A stretch of DNA of 49,300 nt from assembly GCA_017516285.1 (NCBI GenBank), contig JAFXDD010000032.1, positions 1 to 49,300 on the forward strand. Direction: 5' to 3'. The first letter of the stretch is position 1. Each line of letters starts with the position of its first letter. The stretch comes from Lachnospiraceae bacterium. Lineage in GTDB: Bacteria > Bacillota_A > Clostridia > Lachnospirales > Lachnospiraceae. The position numbers were made by a program, and so were the translations under genes. This document shows, piece by piece, positions 17,105 to 25,509 of the stretch. Below the pieces are notes generated by a model. The model ran no database searches and was not told the origin of the DNA. It saw nothing but the letters and a program-made list of their open reading frames with translations.

Positions 17105-17838
17105 GCTTCGACACCCGCTAACATGATGTCATAAACATCAACTACATCTTTATCAGCTGTGTTTTCTTCAATGTCGAATGCTGAGTTAATCGTTGTTGCT
17201 TCTTCACCGTTGAATTCATTGCTAATATCAAGCAAACTTATATCCACTTTTCCGACTTTTACCCCATAATAAACAAGATTCATCTTGGTTAGGTCAGCAA
17301 TGCCATAGTTATTACGAAAGGCCTCAATATTGAAGCGGAATACGCAAGTTTCCTTGCCGTCAGTCGCAACCATTTCATAGTATCCCTTACCACTCTTGAA
17401 TGCTTCGTCCATTTTTGCAGCTTCAAAAGTAATTCCCTCTGATACAATGTCAGACTTTGTCATGGTTAAATAGGGAGTAAACATTTTGAAATAAGCAATA
17501 GAATTTTTGTATGCCTTAACTGTATAATCGGAAAATTTGAGAATACGTTTATTATCTTGCCTTATTTTTTCTAGAAAATCTGTTAATACCGTATTGGATA
17601 GAGTGGTTCTAATGAGTGAATTGCTTTTCAACCCAAGACTTGTATCAATCTCGGTTGAGCCTTCTCCGCCAAGAAAAGGCAACCATGACAGTTTTGCAAA
17701 CAAACCTGCCGAAGTCTTATTAGCGATTTCGCCACTTTTCTCCTTTACTTTATCTGAGGTTTGAATCTTAGCCCCTCCATCATATATGTAAAGATAGTCA
17801 GTTGCAGACTGGTCATCAAAATATACAACTTTAATCAT
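17101..17838 (-). CDS. DUF6414-like protein, first gene of the AAA+/Ntn-hydrolase operon
   Basis: 245 residues, no signal peptide or membrane segment. The start MIKVVYFDDQSATDYLYIYDGG followed by a KxxSGEIANKTSAGLF segment resembles, from memory, proteins filed under DUF6414; the assignment is tentative. The middle has KRILKFSDYTVKAYKNSIAYFKM and the C-terminus is acidic (about 215-240), as in an adaptor. Function is unknown. AGGTGC follows a GGAG core eight bases before the ATG (site at 17847-17852). It overlaps the AAA+ gene by four bases, so the two products are probably made in a fixed ratio. A sensor or substrate-adaptor role is only inferred from the operon. Confidence 0.55.
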   Translation of the reverse strand: MIKVVYFDDQSATDYLYIYDGGAKIQTSDKVKEKSGEIANKTSAGLFAKLSWLPFLGGEGSTEIDTSLGLKSNSLIRTTLSNTVLTDFLEKIRQDNKRILKFSDYTVKAYKNSIAYFKMFTPYLTMTKSDIVSEGITFEAAKMDEAFKSGKGYYEMVATDGKETCVFRFNIEAFRNNYGIADLTKMNLVYYGVKVGKVDISLLDISNEFNGEEATTINSAFDIEENTADKDVVDVYDIMLAGVEA

Positions 17839-17853
17839 GTCAACGCACCTCCA

Positions 17854-17910
17854 TTAAAAAACCGCATGGAATCTCTTCCACACGGTTGCCTTGGTTGGGC
17901 CAATGCCCAC
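17854..17910 (-). promoter_or_regulatory. Leader with intrinsic terminator and possible 18-codon upstream frame
   Basis: Between the promoter at 17920-17948 and the ribosome site at 17847-17852 lies AACCG-CA-TGGAA-N4-TTCCA-CA-CGGTT (17860-17887), followed on the minus strand by six T. This is a typical intrinsic terminator. The same stretch is one open frame from GTG at 17910 (MGIGPTKATVWKRFHAVF, stop at 17854). A second stem, GGTGGGC with GCCCAACC, lies at its 5' end. It can be read as an attenuator for the downstream operon. The alternative is that the hairpin simply ends the integrase transcript. Confidence 0.5.
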
Positions 17911-17919
17911 CGCTAAATA

Positions 17920-17948
17920 ATTATACCACAAAATTCGTTATTTTTCAA
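17920..17948 (-). promoter_or_regulatory. Consensus promoter of the DUF6414-like/AAA+/Ntn operon
   Basis: Minus strand TTGAAA (17948-17943), 17-bp spacer with TGTGG next to the box, TATAAT (17925-17920). It lies just after the integrase stop. Confidence 0.75.
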
Positions 17949-17963
17949 TGTATTGGGCATTAT

Positions 17964-19034
17964 TCATGAATAATTCATGAATAATTTACCAAGTTTATCT
18001 GCAACTTCTTGTTGCGTTGACGGAAACACATGCGCATATCGATAGGTATATCGATACTCTCGTGTCCTACGCGATCTGCAATAGCAACTGCTGAGAACCC
18101 CATATCTATTAGCAGGCTGATGTGGCTATGTCGGATGCCGTGGATCCGCATTCGATTCACTCCGCTCGCAGCACAGCCACGGCAAATTTCGTGGTGGAGG
18201 TAAGATTTCGTGAACGGGAATATGTGGTCATTTTCGTTGAGCTGTATCGATTCTATATAAGCCTGCATCTTGTCAGCGTAAAAGTCCAGCATAAGGACAC
18301 GGTGAATGCCTTTTTCTGTTTTGGGTGGGTGATAATATCCTCACCATTTATGCGTTGAAACGACTTCGTGACATGGATAATTTTCCGCTCAAAGTCGAAA
18401 TCCGCAGGTGTTAGCGCAAGCATCTCGCCAAGCCGCAGACCGCACCAATAGAGCGTTTCAAAAGCGTAAAAGGAAGCAGGTTTGTCCTTCAATGTTTCAA
18501 TGAATTGTAGATATTCGTCCTTCGTCCAAACGAGCACTTCACCACATTTTTCTTTACCCATGTTACCGGCTTTAGCGGCAGGATTTTCCGATAAACCATA
18601 GAATCGCACTGCATGATTGAACATGGCACTAAGCTGATTATGGATTGTCTTAAGATATACCAGTGAATATGGCATACCATTTTCATCAGTTGTTTCCATG
18701 ATGATATTCTGCCAATGGAGAACATCCACCGGCTTCACTTCATGCACACGCTTGTCTCCGAAATACGGCAGCATTTTCTTCTCGATGATGCTGCTCTTTG
18801 TCACCCAAGTGTTTTGCCGGATACAATTCTGCAGGTTGTTCCGATAGACCTCATAGAACGAGTTGAACGTCATATCCAAGCTGTCTGCGGATTTTTGCAG
18901 AAACTCCCGTTCCCATGCCAGTGCATCCCGTTTTGTGGTGAATCCTCTCTTGGTTTTGCGGGATGGTTCTCCCAGCCAGTTCTTGTATCGGACGGATACA
19001 TACCAACGCCCCCTTTGTCTTTGTAAGCACCCAT
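17964..19034 (-). pseudogene. Tyrosine integrase (ICE/Tn916-type), broken by three frameshifts
   Basis: The start is ATG at 19034 with a perfect AGGAGGT site, then MGAYKDK. One base is missing in the five-G run (19009-19013 on the plus strand as C), after which RWYVSVRYKNWLGEP continues in another frame. A second single-base loss near 18330 joins SFQRINGEDIITH to KTEKGIHRVLMLDFYADKM. A third near 18040, after GHESIDI, joins YRYAHVFPSTQQEVADKL. Conserved Arg (CGLRLGE), His-x-x-Arg (HGIRHSH), GHE and the final Tyr are all recognisable but lie in different frames. The product would excise or integrate the island; as read it is inactive. Length when rejoined would be about 356 residues. Confidence 0.85.
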
Positions 19035-19391
19035 AAAATGACCTCCTGAAATTTATTTTTAGTACCAACTGCATCAAAAGTGGGAACTCCAAAGCCAGTT
19101 GACACTACTTTTCGCAGTACCAAAAAAGTTCTCCAGGATGGGTAGCGGCAGCATGATAACGCCCAATTTTCTCTGAAAAGTCCCGAGATGTAAGAAATCC
19201 GCTCACCTTTACTCGCATTAGGGTGAGCGGATCACTATAAAGCCACTTGAAATTATTCTATTTTTGGTATCAAATTGACCTCAGCTCAAACTCCAGCTCC
19301 CCAGAATGTGGAGAAAACACGATGTAAATCGAGCTTTTTTGAGAAAAATGAGGCTCTGCGAGACCTTAGAGAACTGAGAGAATTTTGACCT

Positions 19392-19409
19392 TTATTCCCA
19401 CTCAATCGT
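19392..19409 (-). other. Probable attachment-site core derived from the 3' end of guaA
   Basis: On the minus strand ACGATTGAGTGGGAATAA encodes T-I-E-W-E-stop, the universally conserved C-terminus of GMP synthase. The sequence upstream is not guaA. The 3' end of guaA is a documented integration site of genomic islands, so this is best read as the distal att copy carried by the island, about 360 bp from the integrase start. No second copy is visible in the window. Confidence 0.55.
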
Positions 19410-19469
19410 GCAAATACGCATGTACAATTATTGTATATTTTTACAAATAAAGATCCTACCACACAAACA

Positions 19470-19500
19470 GGGAGTGTTGCAAACCTACTGTAACACTCCC
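19470..19500 (-). terminator. Terminator of the lyase gene
   Basis: GGGAGTGTT (19470-19478) pairs perfectly with AACACTCCC (19492-19500); GTTTGTGTGG follows on the minus strand. Confidence 0.65.
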
Positions 19501-19548
19501 TCGGTATAATTATTTATGTAACTAGCAATTCACTCAAAACATTTTAAA

Positions 19549-22500
19549 CTAAAACATTTTTCGTTTTCTAATATACATTGCCATTACTATAGCTCCACAT
19601 CCAAATACGCCCAATACAACTAACCACAATAAAACATTCTGATTGTCTCCTGTAGGAGCCGCTGTAGCTTGAGCAGAAGCCGGCTGAGTTGCTAAAATCT
19701 CTTCTACATCCCCCTGCTCTGTTGAAGTTGTGTCATCTTCATCAGCACGGTCTTCTGAGGATATGGTATCATCATCGGAATTATCTCCCTCTGTGGATGT
19801 GGTATCATCATCGGAATTATCTCCCTCCGTGGATGTGCTATTATCATCGAAATTATCTCCTGTTGCTGCAAGGATTTCCAGTTTACTTTCCACCTGACTA
19901 TCTGTATACAGCAATGTAACTGTATGTTCTCCCACAGAAAGTGTATCCAAATATTCCGCCTTGAACGTTACAATCGTAGAGCCTTCCGTTAAGGTATAAT
20001 TATTTTCATCTACATCTGCTCCATCCATCTGAACACCTGTCAATTTCTCCAAATCTCCCGTACAGTGAATAGAAACGTCCTCGTCGGAACCATTTTGGTA
20101 AGATGTCTCGGTTCCTTCCAAAATAATTTCTAATGGCGGTAAATTTTCCTCTGTAGAGGAAGCACCTACGCCGATATTTGTAATATAACCTTCTACAATA
20201 TCATAGGTGTAAGATGTATCATTCACAACAATGCCAAGACAGTCATCCTGTGCAAGAACCTTTACAGAATCGATAGTTTCTTCATCACCGGTCAGGTAAA
20301 CAATACTGCCAGCCAAATAGTCAACGCTTCCGGCAAGTTCCACAAACAAGGACTCCTGCTCCTCTGTTGCTTCAACAAGGTTTATATTACCTTCTATATA
20401 ACGAATATAAGTACCTTCGTTAAACAGCATTTCCTTCACGTTGCCTTCTGCGTCTAACAGAACATATGCTGTGTGGGCATCCGTAGTGAATGGGCCAAAG
20501 TTTCCGCCTTCTCCGTCATAGCTCTGCAGGTAATAACCTGTAAAGCTTCCATTTTTTGTAACCATGTCAAACTTCATAGCGGTTGTATTCTCACGAGTTT
20601 CTAGCTTTTCAGCAGTAACCGTTGCAGTCGGGTCATCCTCTGTCAGCATAATAACGGTATCTAAGCTCTGAACACCCATACCGCCAAACTCATAATAAGC
20701 ATAAGGCACTTCTTCATCACGTCCGTAAACTTGTGCTCTCCAACCCATAGCAGTCTCTAATGCCACATCTTCGTCAGCTGCCGCTGCCAAGGCAATATTA
20801 GCACCGGACTCCCATGTAGACCTGATAGTCATATCTTCTTCAGAAGTCACAAAATTAGAATCGCCCGGCAAATGCCATACCTGCTTGTAATTATTATCTA
20901 ACGCCAAAGCAGCCTCTGTATTCGGGGTCAATAAATCAGATACAATAACCAGCCCCGACTTAATAAAGGTTAAACTTCTGCGATGCTCATAGCCCACATT
21001 GTTCGGTGTACTCTGTTCTAAGTAATCATAGTCATCGTTGGTAGTGAAACTATGAATGGTTCCATATGCCTTTAACTGATCCGCTGCATTATAGAAACTA
21101 TCCTGACTTGTATCATTTACTACTACTGTATTATGAGCCAGGGTCGACTTGCCATAAACAGAAGATTCAAGACTCATATCATATACAAAGTATCCGGAGT
21201 CAATGAGTAATTTGCGGCCATACCCCTGAAGAGTGAGCGCATTATAATCTCTATGTCCATGATTACCACCACCACGCACGTTAGTAAACAACCAGATGCC
21301 GTTGGTTGACCAGTCTGAACGAAGGCTGGATACACCAGAATCATAGAAGCAAATACTTTCCCAATCCGGCTCCTCACCACTTTCACCGAAGGTGATGACA
21401 TATTCCAGCTCTGTATCATGAAACATCTTGTAGAGTGCTTCAAATCGAGAAACTTTACGGGTTGTTGCCGCGGAGTCACCATACTGGGAGTTAGCGCCAT
21501 CGTTGCCATAAAGCATCGCCTGATACCATGCAAAATTGTGAAGTCTCTCGTTAAACGCATCTGAAGTTTCGGTTCCAAGTGCTTGTAAATCATTCCTTAA
21601 TCCCGTGAAGTTCTCCAACACACTACCACCATAGGAGTCTGCGGATTCCTGATAAGAACCGTCCGGGAATACACTTTGGAACATTAATTCTTCCAGGTTG
21701 TTACGTGCATAGTTAAACCAATCCTCACCCTGCGTAGAATCGTAAAATTCCGGAATACGTAAGCTTACATCCAAAATAGCAGCATTTTCTGCCTGACGCC
21801 AGTTACCACTCTTTGCAGTACCATATACCTTCATATAGTGTGTAGAATCCCATATACTCTTTAAGGTTGCCGTCAGGAAATCCGGTGTTGCATATTCACT
21901 CTCTAAAAATACCGGAAGGGTATCCATCCAATATGGAATACGTATAGAAGTTGTTAAAGTCGTTGCATATCCGCCACGCAATGCATCCGGATCATCATCA
22001 TCGGCTCTATCATCTACATTAGAACCTACCTTGCCCTTCCAATTACCGCGGTCTCTGATAAAGCCCTCCATAATACGAATTGCATTGTATGCATAGGTTT
22101 CATCGCCGGTCAGCTTATATTCTAAAGCAATCGTCTTCCAACAGTCAAAACGTGTAACCTGCTTTCGATAGTTGTTAATCTGATGATCCCAAATGCCCCA
22201 CATACCGGATTCATCTACACCGGCATCCTCTTCATAGGATTCGCCATAACCATTGTAAGAATATACCAAGCCATTAGCCTTTAAAGTATTCCAGGTTGTT
22301 TCACTGCTTATTAAATTGGCTTTCGGTTCGTATTGTACTAAAATTTTCTTCTCAGCATCTGCGCCGTTGCTTTTGCCGTATAAAATCAAACGTGCTTCTG
22401 TAACAACATCTTCTTTTATGATGCCAGGGAGATCAAATTTAATAATTGCCCTGCTATGACCATCATCCAGGAAATCACCATAAGAGTACACTTCCAAATA

Positions 22501-25329
22501 TTCATTGCTGCTAAAGCTCGTATCCGCATAATTATTTGGCTTAATAATGGCATCAGCAGAAGCGACATAAGTCTTCAGCTCGCCATTGACTACCATTTCC
22601 AAGCGTGGTCTCTTAGTCTCATCCTCTGCCGTACTACGGTAAAACTCTACAGCACTGTCTTCGTTGTACCATGCATGAAGCTGGAACGCTACAGACGTAC
22701 TTGCTGAAAGGTCTCTGGTGCGAAGATCCACTGTATACCAATCCCATTCGTTGCCGATGAGCCCCTGTCCTGTACAATGCTTGCCATTTTGGATAAACTG
22801 GAACCTGTCGATGGTTGCATCTGCCCAAAGAGTATTACGTGATTCTTCAGGCAGCATGACCGCTTCCTGTGTTCTCACTTCAGTAAAGTACTCAAAGAGT
22901 GCCTGCTTTGCAGCTGTATAATCGCCTCCCACACCGATGGACTTCACGATTTCGCCAACAGTCTCCATGCCTTCGTAGGTATAATCAAACTTACCTACCG
23001 TGGTCCAGCTGTTACTTGCCGCATCCCATACACCGAAAAACTCTTCATCACTCATGTACTCAGGGTCTACAAATTCCTGATCCGCAAGTACAGTGAATTT
23101 GTACTCTTTAGTCTCCTGATATTCTCCACGGGAAATGGTGCAGGTCAGTGTTACTACCACATCTTTCTCATTGTAACGAGGTCGAATTACACGACCACTC
23201 TTTGTAATATAAGCTTCATTACTACTGCTCCAGCTAATAGAACATCCATATAAGTCATTATAAGTAGGCAAACTCAAACTGCGAATAATACCATTTGATG
23301 CTTTATCTAATGGAGACAGTACGTCCACCGTCAGATACTCTGATACTTTTGCAACAGCTTCAGCATCAGTTAATTCTTTTTGGGCTGCCACAGAAAAAGT
23401 AAATTCTTTCGTCGTTTGTCCTGTACTTCCATCTGCTCCGGCAGCCGCCAAGGTTGCCGTCATGGTAACCTCAGTAATTGCATCCGCGCAAACAACCTGC
23501 CCGGCATTTGAAATAACCTCCTGATTTGATGACGCCCAGGTTATCGTGGTTTTGTTATCACCACTTGCCGGCAATATCAAATCACAGCTAATCTGGTCAA
23601 CCTCCAAATATGGATCATTAGCATCTACCAGCTTGTCCTTTGTAAGCCACTCTGCATCCAACGCCAGTCTCTCAGCCGCTGTCATAGGGTATGTTTCATA
23701 AAAAAGAATGTCATCCAATTCAAAGCTTATCAGCTGTCCTGCTGCCAGAGAAGCTCGCATGTAACTTACCCCTTGTGATGCATCTGAATAAGTATATTTA
23801 GAATCAACAACATTCTTTCCATCAATCCACATACTGAACTTTGATGCATCTGTATCAAAGAAATACTTCAAGGAAATAGACTCTTTATTATACTTACCAA
23901 TATTGTACGCATTATTTCCAACAGCAGATGCGTCTCCATAATACAAGTATAAATCTCCATCCGCTTTCCACTCAGCATTTACAAGTACACCACCATCACC
24001 GGCAACTCGGAATTTTATTTCACCTACTTCATCTTCTTTATTTGTATCAATCTTCTTGAGCGTAAAGTCTAAACCATACGTCCCTTTAAAGCCACTCTTG
24101 TTTTGTGCAAAATACAAATCAGCACGAGTTCCGCTTGTTGAGTCATCACTTAAGCGAGTAATACGGTAGACCTCGTCCACCAGCTCATCTTTACCATTTT
24201 TGAAACTACTGCTAGCCCAGTTTCCATTAGCCACGTTACCGGTAAATAGCTCCTCTAAAAATACTGTCTTTACCTCTGGCAATGCAACAGGTGTCTCCAC
24301 TACCTTTGCTGCCACGGAAAAGGTAAAGGTCTTGGTGACAGTTTTGCTACTTCCATCCAGGCCGGTGGCGGTTATCGCAGCCGTCATGGTAACCTCTGTA
24401 GCCTCGTCCTGACAGGTAACCTGACCATCGTTGGTAATCACATCCGTATTGGAAGAAGCCCATGTAATGGTGCTTTTATTATCACCAGTAACTGGCAAAG
24501 TCAAATTGCTGCTAATTTGTTCATATTCCACGGATGGGTCATTGGCATCTACCAATTTGCCTTCAAATTGCTTGGTAAGCCATGCTGCATCCAAATCCCA
24601 ACCTTCTGCTGCTGTCATTGGATAGGATTCATAAAAACGAATATTGTCTATACTAATAGTAGCATTGCTGTCAGGACTCACCATACCAATATACAGATAC
24701 TTAAGACCCGCAGCCGCATCTGCTGCCGCATACTTGGACTCTATCTGCAGTACATCATTGACCCACACACTGACTGTGGAGTTAGTAGTATTAAATAAAT
24801 ATGTCAGCTTATTAAAAGCACCGGCAGTCGCATTAATACCAGTCGTGCTCAACTCATTATTAATTCCTCTACTATAACTGTAAATATCATAGCGTTCACC
24901 TCTAGTACAATCAGCGTCCATCAATAATACATCAGCCCCATCAGACACATTTGAACCATAAATTTGAAAATCCATCAGAGACCTATCAGAATCTTTAGTT
25001 GCACCCTTTTTGAACTCTATTTCTAAAGCATAAACGCCGGTATATGAGTCTGTACCATCACTATCAAAATACACCGTAGCAGTCTTATTACTGGCATTAA
25101 GAAGGAATGCCTGACTCTCTGCATCAACTGCACCATTACTATTCCATTTTCCATTCAGTGTGCTATCTTCAAACTTCTCTTCCCAAATTAAATTCTTTAC
25201 CTCCGGTAATGTCACGACAGGTTCTTGGGCATTTGCTACAACAAAGCCCTCAAATATTGGTATACCGGAAAAAAGCATACATAAACATAGAATTCCAGAT
25301 AACAACCTATTCAATTTTTTTAATTTCAT
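19549..25329 (-). CDS. Surface heparinase II/III-type polysaccharide lyase, multidomain
   Basis: 1926 residues. A signal peptide (about 1-34) comes first. Two LamG/concanavalin-like modules (about 40-235 and 345-545) alternate with Ig-like repeats (about 245-342, 555-650, 653-750). A DNRLRE/CBM96-like module lies at about 900-1035, an alpha-toroid lyase domain at about 1050-1270, and a heparinase II/III-like beta-sandwich at about 1325-1480 with GGGNHGHRDYNAL (1353-1365) and AHNTVVV (1398-1404). A C-terminal Ig-like module, an acidic linker with 12-residue repeats (about 1824-1880) and PTGDN plus a membrane segment and RKRK tail complete it. Such lyases cleave uronic-acid polysaccharides by beta-elimination. 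The anchor lacks a full LPXTG. The promoter is at 25361-25390; it is transcribed apart from the lipoprotein gene. Confidence 0.85.
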   Translation of the reverse strand: MKLKKLNRLLSGILCLCMLFSGIPIFEGFVVANAQEPVVTLPEVKNLIWEEKFEDSTLNGKWNSNGAVDAESQAFLLNASNKTATVYFDSDGTDSYTGVYALEIEFKKGATKDSDRSLMDFQIYGSNVSDGADVLLMDADCTRGERYDIYSYSRGINNELSTTGINATAGAFNKLTYLFNTTNSTVSVWVNDVLQIESKYAAADAAAGLKYLYIGMVSPDSNATISIDNIRFYESYPMTAAEGWDLDAAWLTKQFEGKLVDANDPSVEYEQISSNLTLPVTGDNKSTITWASSNTDVITNDGQVTCQDEATEVTMTAAITATGLDGSSKTVTKTFTFSVAAKVVETPVALPEVKTVFLEELFTGNVANGNWASSSFKNGKDELVDEVYRITRLSDDSTSGTRADLYFAQNKSGFKGTYGLDFTLKKIDTNKEDEVGEIKFRVAGDGGVLVNAEWKADGDLYLYYGDASAVGNNAYNIGKYNKESISLKYFFDTDASKFSMWIDGKNVVDSKYTYSDASQGVSYMRASLAAGQLISFELDDILFYETYPMTAAERLALDAEWLTKDKLVDANDPYLEVDQISCDLILPASGDNKTTITWASSNQEVISNAGQVVCADAITEVTMTATLAAAGADGSTGQTTKEFTFSVAAQKELTDAEAVAKVSEYLTVDVLSPLDKASNGIIRSLSLPTYNDLYGCSISWSSSNEAYITKSGRVIRPRYNEKDVVVTLTCTISRGEYQETKEYKFTVLADQEFVDPEYMSDEEFFGVWDAASNSWTTVGKFDYTYEGMETVGEIVKSIGVGGDYTAAKQALFEYFTEVRTQEAVMLPEESRNTLWADATIDRFQFIQNGKHCTGQGLIGNEWDWYTVDLRTRDLSASTSVAFQLHAWYNEDSAVEFYRSTAEDETKRPRLEMVVNGELKTYVASADAIIKPNNYADTSFSSNEYLEVYSYGDFLDDGHSRAIIKFDLPGIIKEDVVTEARLILYGKSNGADAEKKILVQYEPKANLISSETTWNTLKANGLVYSYNGYGESYEEDAGVDESGMWGIWDHQINNYRKQVTRFDCWKTIALEYKLTGDETYAYNAIRIMEGFIRDRGNWKGKVGSNVDDRADDDDPDALRGGYATTLTTSIRIPYWMDTLPVFLESEYATPDFLTATLKSIWDSTHYMKVYGTAKSGNWRQAENAAILDVSLRIPEFYDSTQGEDWFNYARNNLEELMFQSVFPDGSYQESADSYGGSVLENFTGLRNDLQALGTETSDAFNERLHNFAWYQAMLYGNDGANSQYGDSAATTRKVSRFEALYKMFHDTELEYVITFGESGEEPDWESICFYDSGVSSLRSDWSTNGIWLFTNVRGGGNHGHRDYNALTLQGYGRKLLIDSGYFVYDMSLESSVYGKSTLAHNTVVVNDTSQDSFYNAADQLKAYGTIHSFTTNDDYDYLEQSTPNNVGYEHRRSLTFIKSGLVIVSDLLTPNTEAALALDNNYKQVWHLPGDSNFVTSEEDMTIRSTWESGANIALAAAADEDVALETAMGWRAQVYGRDEEVPYAYYEFGGMGVQSLDTVIMLTEDDPTATVTAEKLETRENTTAMKFDMVTKNGSFTGYYLQSYDGEGGNFGPFTTDAHTAYVLLDAEGNVKEMLFNEGTYIRYIEGNINLVEATEEQESLFVELAGSVDYLAGSIVYLTGDEETIDSVKVLAQDDCLGIVVNDTSYTYDIVEGYITNIGVGASSTEENLPPLEIILEGTETSYQNGSDEDVSIHCTGDLEKLTGVQMDGADVDENNYTLTEGSTIVTFKAEYLDTLSVGEHTVTLLYTDSQVESKLEILAATGDNFDDNSTSTEGDNSDDDTTSTEGDNSDDDTISSEDRADEDDTTSTEQGDVEEILATQPASAQATAAPTGDNQNVLLWLVVLGVFGCGAIVMAMYIRKRKMF
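19765..19869 (-). repeat. 36-bp in-frame tandem repeats in the lyase linker
   Basis: Two nearly identical 36-bp units (19765-19800, 19801-19836; one C/T difference) and a degenerate third encode the acidic linker repeat TSTEGDNSDDDT. Copy number is likely to vary between strains. Confidence 0.85.
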
Positions 25330-25360
25330 ATATTTCTACGCTCCCTTCGCGTAAATTAAT

Positions 25361-25390
25361 ATAATATTTTTACACATCAACCTTGGTCAA
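25361..25390 (-). promoter_or_regulatory. Promoter of the lyase gene
   Basis: Minus strand TTGACC (25390-25385), 18-bp spacer, TATTAT (25366-25361). It lacks the 31-bp element shared by the two other cluster promoters. Confidence 0.55.
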
Positions 25391-25451
25391 CACTATATAC
25401 TTTATTTCTATCCACGTTATACTCCGCCAACAAAGCAAAATGCTGTGGTAT

Positions 25452-25493
25452 AAAAAGAAATGAGACATATCAAAATTGACAGCCCCATTTCCT
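25452..25493 (-). terminator. Terminator of the solute-binding protein gene
   Basis: GAAATG (25457-25462) pairs with CATTTC (25486-25491), extended by imperfect inner pairing; five T follow on the minus strand. Confidence 0.5.
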
Positions 25494-25509
25494 TTCAGGT
25501 AAATGTTTA

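Larger units (their letters stand above)
19035..19548. other. Island end region between integrase and lyase gene
   Basis: 514 bp without a gene. It contains an 11-bp perfect hairpin (ATCCGCTCACC 19197-19207 with GGTGAGCGGAT 19222-19232, T-rich on the minus side), a guaA-type att core at 19392-19409, and the terminator of the lyase gene at 19470-19500. No excisionase gene is visible next to the integrase. Confidence 0.6.

Noticed and set aside
19765..19869. Short tandem repeats suggestive of a CRISPR array
   Set aside because: The 36-bp units have no spacers and encode an in-frame acidic linker of the lyase.
25372..25390. Palindrome-like TTGACCAAGGTTGA at the lyase promoter as a third operator
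   Set aside because: It matches itself only partly when reversed and shares nothing with the 31-bp element beyond the promoter box.
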